Assembly: GCA_037139415.1 (NCBI GenBank)
Contig: JBAXGN010000084.1
Coordinates: 1-32,618 of the forward strand
Direction: 5' to 3'
From: Verrucomicrobiota bacterium
GTDB taxonomy: Bacteria > Verrucomicrobiota > Verrucomicrobiia > Limisphaerales > Fontisphaeraceae
Length of the DNA: 32,618 bases
Both the position numbers and the translations under genes were made by a program. Shown piece by piece: positions 31,401 to 32,618 of the stretch (the first letter of the stretch is position 1; the number at the start of each line of letters is the position of its first letter). The notes below the pieces were generated by a model. It saw only the letters and a list, made by a program, of their open reading frames with translations. It made no database searches and was not told the DNA's origin.

Positions 31401-32467
31401 GGTTCTTCGCCGGCCAATTCCAAATTTTCCGGCGCGGCAACGATGGCTGCCGCCACCGGCTTGTACCGTTCGCCTTGGGCGGCGGGAACGACGACTTCCA
31501 GCTTGGCGCGGCGCAGGCGGCACATGGGCTCGGCACTGATACCAGGGTCAAGTTCCAGCAGGGCTTCGTACACGCGGCCAAGGTCTTCCACGTCAAGTGG
31601 TCCATAGTGGACCCGTTCGCGGGCAGTCGTACCGCGCCCAGTGCGCGTCCAGAGGAGATTATCGAGCAGCCTGGCAACGGCGGTTTCCGTCCATGCCAAC
31701 CGGCCAAAAATCGGCGTGGTCGCGGGGGCAAACAATGCTCCGGCCATGGGCCGTACGTTCAGTTCGGTGCATTGGAGGCCATCCGACAGCATGCGGAACA
31801 AGGCGCGAAGGCCATCCTGCAAGAGGCGCCCGGTTTGGGCGCCATGATCGAGAACGCGGCGGACAATGGGTGCGAGCGCGACGCTGGGGGAAAAGGTATT
31901 TCGCCAGAGGCTCGTCGAGGCGAAACTGAAGCTGCGCGCGGGATCATCGGTGGATTCCAGCTTCAGGATGAACAGAAGGCGATAGACGGTGATGAGTCCT
32001 TCGTGCCAGAGGTCTTTGGCTAGCGCGGCCTTATCCGCATATTCAGCGAGCACCGGTTGATTATCCGGATGGTCCAGTAATTCCTGGATAAACTCGCGGA
32101 TCGCGTGGCGGGCCTGTTCGCGAAGGTCCTTGGTGACTTTGGCCTGCTGCAGCCGGGCCTTGTCGATCAGTTCGGGCAGAGCTTTGACGCCAGCGGGACA
32201 TGCCAAGGCAAGGAGCAGTCGCATGGAATCCGGCAAGTCGCGGCTGCGTTTCCAGTACGGATCTATGGAAATGGCAACCAGAGAATCCACCCGCGCCGGA
32301 TCGGAAATAATGAGACGCAGTTCAAGTCCGTTCGTGAGGATGCCCAGACGCTCACCGGCAGCCAAAAGAACGCGCTGGGCGACACGGGTATGGCTGAAAC
32401 GGTAAGCCAGACCGCGCCGGGCCGGGGCATCAAGATCAGCGTCGAGGTCCACGCACCATACGCGCAA
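28406..32467 (-). CDS. Large Eco57I/PglX/DrmMI-like adenine-specific DNA methyltransferase (5' end frameshifted)
   Basis: From the first in-frame start (TTG, 32467) there are 1353 residues. A helical N-terminal region (1-380) precedes motif X FYTPHSFVRFLV (399-410). Motif I is VIDKAMGSGHFLVESCR (437-453), with the acid and GSG of SAM binding. YGVDKNPLAVELAKLALW (553-570) and motif IV GNPPWDRI (775-782) mark an N6-adenine class enzyme. A target-recognition-like half follows. Coding clearly continues upstream of the TTG in the same frame (VELGYARIEAVEAVQ) to about 32572, so the true start is outside the window. In DISARM and BREX such enzymes mark host DNA. Its 3' end is 17 bp before cassette 1 and is the parent type of the scars near 11.5 and 22.0 kb. 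Confidence 0.9.
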   Translation of the reverse strand: MRVWCVDLDADLDAPARRGLAYRFSHTRVAQRVLLAAGERLGILTNGLELRLIISDPARVDSLVAISIDPYWKRSRDLPDSMRLLLALACPAGVKALPELIDKARLQQAKVTKDLREQARHAIREFIQELLDHPDNQPVLAEYADKAALAKDLWHEGLITVYRLLFILKLESTDDPARSFSFASTSLWRNTFSPSVALAPIVRRVLDHGAQTGRLLQDGLRALFRMLSDGLQCTELNVRPMAGALFAPATTPIFGRLAWTETAVARLLDNLLWTRTGRGTTARERVHYGPLDVEDLGRVYEALLELDPGISAEPMCRLRRAKLEVVVPAAQGERYKPVAAAIVAAPENLELAGEEPEPDEDDEAGAAGTKKTKVEWIEEIPPDRFYLRVGLGRKATGSFYTPHSFVRFLVRETLGPLVQRVSPVDDPQPCAILRLKVIDKAMGSGHFLVESCRFLGEALYDAARRCDELAAAAEKLAESYRLSANTKPEHQALAAEQTARAETLRQRVIDLPDPDDELLRYLPSRSVEGTAGGVSHNKAIALCRRMIAVHCLYGVDKNPLAVELAKLALWIECHAEGLPLTFLDHRLVVGDALTGPFFEHLLKYPGSQQPLDDLFSHGLTAKLTAALGDALQHVRALEATVGVTVADIEAKQAAKVRLDKALAPFKLLAAAWSGGVMLGPEGSDDTAYASCARHIAETGFIPSSSSQLLSPTLLRMIAKGLGLPAVSNNVSDFRTLTTDLNKNAIPALAFDLAFPEVFYPDGNPSIRVGFDADLGNPPWDRIEVPEEEFWANYDLEVLSVDDKKARQPIIEAIAKRIPESARLWAEFIEQTEAQFRLHDALYRWQTVKLNGKNTTGRPDLYRLFAERAAQVLRPGGQVGCVYPSAIHANEGATGVRQLYLEHMQLRCCYSFENKRALFEIHRSFKFAAMVAQNAGFTNTFDCGFYLHDDSWLFATERHPAALRYTLDFVRRTGGQLLTFAECRSQMDADLLAVLYSSGVISLGALLERDGLDFAYGVELHRNPDFNLPRHPVRFASEISRDLGKSAPELVPVVEGKAFNQFTDTGDYPVGVCAPIAVVLGKSKWNPAMAFYRLAYREVASSTNERTLICAVLPPGIITNHKAAIETQLRTRTNGYALALASVLNSFFADWQVRQKAGSTVSSFIFRATRIPTTLTARSFLAHSALRLTCNNAGYAPLWREQLVEVWREAGAAFTWPVLSGEDARWAVRAAIDAVVAQAYGLTRDQYAHVLSTFSHSSYKDAPRQCLAAFDELQSIGLEAFTKKHDPYWDIPLNENLPQPVIDLPIPAAVFGEAQRSTSGELFDFETTTAPAGSGTLFAEQPVSKPTRRRGKTR

Positions 32468-32568
32468 ACGTGACTTGCCATCTTCGGTAAGCAGTAATGA
32501 GCCACCGTCTTCAGCGCCTTCACGAGTCTGAACCGCTTCGACGGCTTCAATGCGGGCATAGCCTAGTT

Positions 32569-32618
32569 CTACTTCGTTAAGTTATTTCTTGCGTTGCCGT
32601 CCGGGGTGCGATAGTTTT
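32569..32618 (-). other. Upstream part of the methyltransferase in another frame; likely single-base deletion
   Basis: From 32616 to 32572 the minus strand reads NYRTPDGNARNNLTK and then meets TAG. The methyltransferase frame, with VELGYARIEAVE, begins at the same place, shifted by one base. Adding one G at the CGAAGTA near 32570-32576 would give a continuous LTKVELGYARIEAV. The methyltransferase therefore seems to be 5'-incomplete in this window and interrupted by a one-base indel, either a mutation or a sequencing error. Confidence 0.6.

Noticed and set aside
30829-31731. A 300-codon minus-strand frame inside the methyltransferase
   Set aside because: It is an out-of-frame Pro/Arg/Ser-rich shadow of the same-strand methyltransferase, which has the recognised motifs.
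2219-32467. Classical DISARM, Druantia or BREX locus
   Set aside because: The methyltransferase and helicase types are related, but no DrmB, DrmC, DrmD, DruA-D, PglZ, BrxC or BrxL protein was recognised; only the broad family link is kept.
1-32618. CRISPR arrays, tRNA or rRNA genes
   Set aside because: No regularly spaced repeats and no tRNA- or rRNA-like sequence were seen on either strand.

Overview
The window carries one long run of minus-strand genes (about 32.6 kb down to 0.5 kb) that reads as a defence island. No housekeeping gene, tRNA, rRNA or CRISPR array was seen, so the host cannot be named. The codon usage and gene style fit a free-living bacterium of medium to high GC; Verrucomicrobiota or a related phylum is only a guess.

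The island is framed by two large core genes, and transcription runs from high to low coordinates. First comes an Eco57I/PglX/DrmMI-like adenine DNA methyltransferase (28406-32467, coding continuing to about 32572 and then frameshifted at the window edge). Last comes a 1762-residue YprA/MrfA-type DEAD-box helicase with a DUF1998 zinc region and a fused Vsr/DUF559-like nuclease tail (2219-7507). This pairing recalls the DISARM/Druantia group of YprA-helicase systems, but it matches neither canonical layout: no DrmB, DrmC or DruA was found. Behind the helicase lie an ImmA/IrrE-like metallopeptidase and a membrane NERD nuclease-like protein. A truncated SMC-like ATPase, cut by what looks like an IS21-type end, lies at the left edge on the opposite strand.

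The main observation is what lies between the two core genes: four consecutive cargo cassettes. (1) An Mrr-like nuclease, a possible HEPN protein, an AAA ATPase and a subtilisin-like protease. (2) A PD-(D/E)XK/multi-TM/nucleotide-cyclase/EAD fusion plus a STAND ATPase. (3) A TIR protein, a TIR-EAD protein and a paralogous STAND ATPase. (4) A SLOG-helical protein and a KAP P-loop NTPase, apparently one protein split by a frameshift. At each of the three internal boundaries there is scar DNA from the core genes. The scars include pieces of the 5' end of a helicase gene (84% identical over 128 residues at the best-preserved one), pieces of the 3' end of a methyltransferase gene, and at two boundaries a shared repeat of about 196 bp that is roughly 91% identical. 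The last cargo gene of cassettes 1-3 overlaps the remnant helicase start by the same ATGA.

The simplest reading is that whole methyltransferase-cargo-helicase systems were stacked at one locus by recombination. The internal core copies then decayed, leaving one methyltransferase and one helicase enclosing an array of exchangeable effector modules. The cargo includes sensors and effectors that use NAD- or nucleotide-type signals (TIR, SLOG, cyclase), NTPase switches (STAND, KAP, AAA), nucleases and a protease. This suggests a layered system in which a modification/helicase core is backed by several probable abortive effectors. Functions are inferred from motifs read by eye; no search was run.
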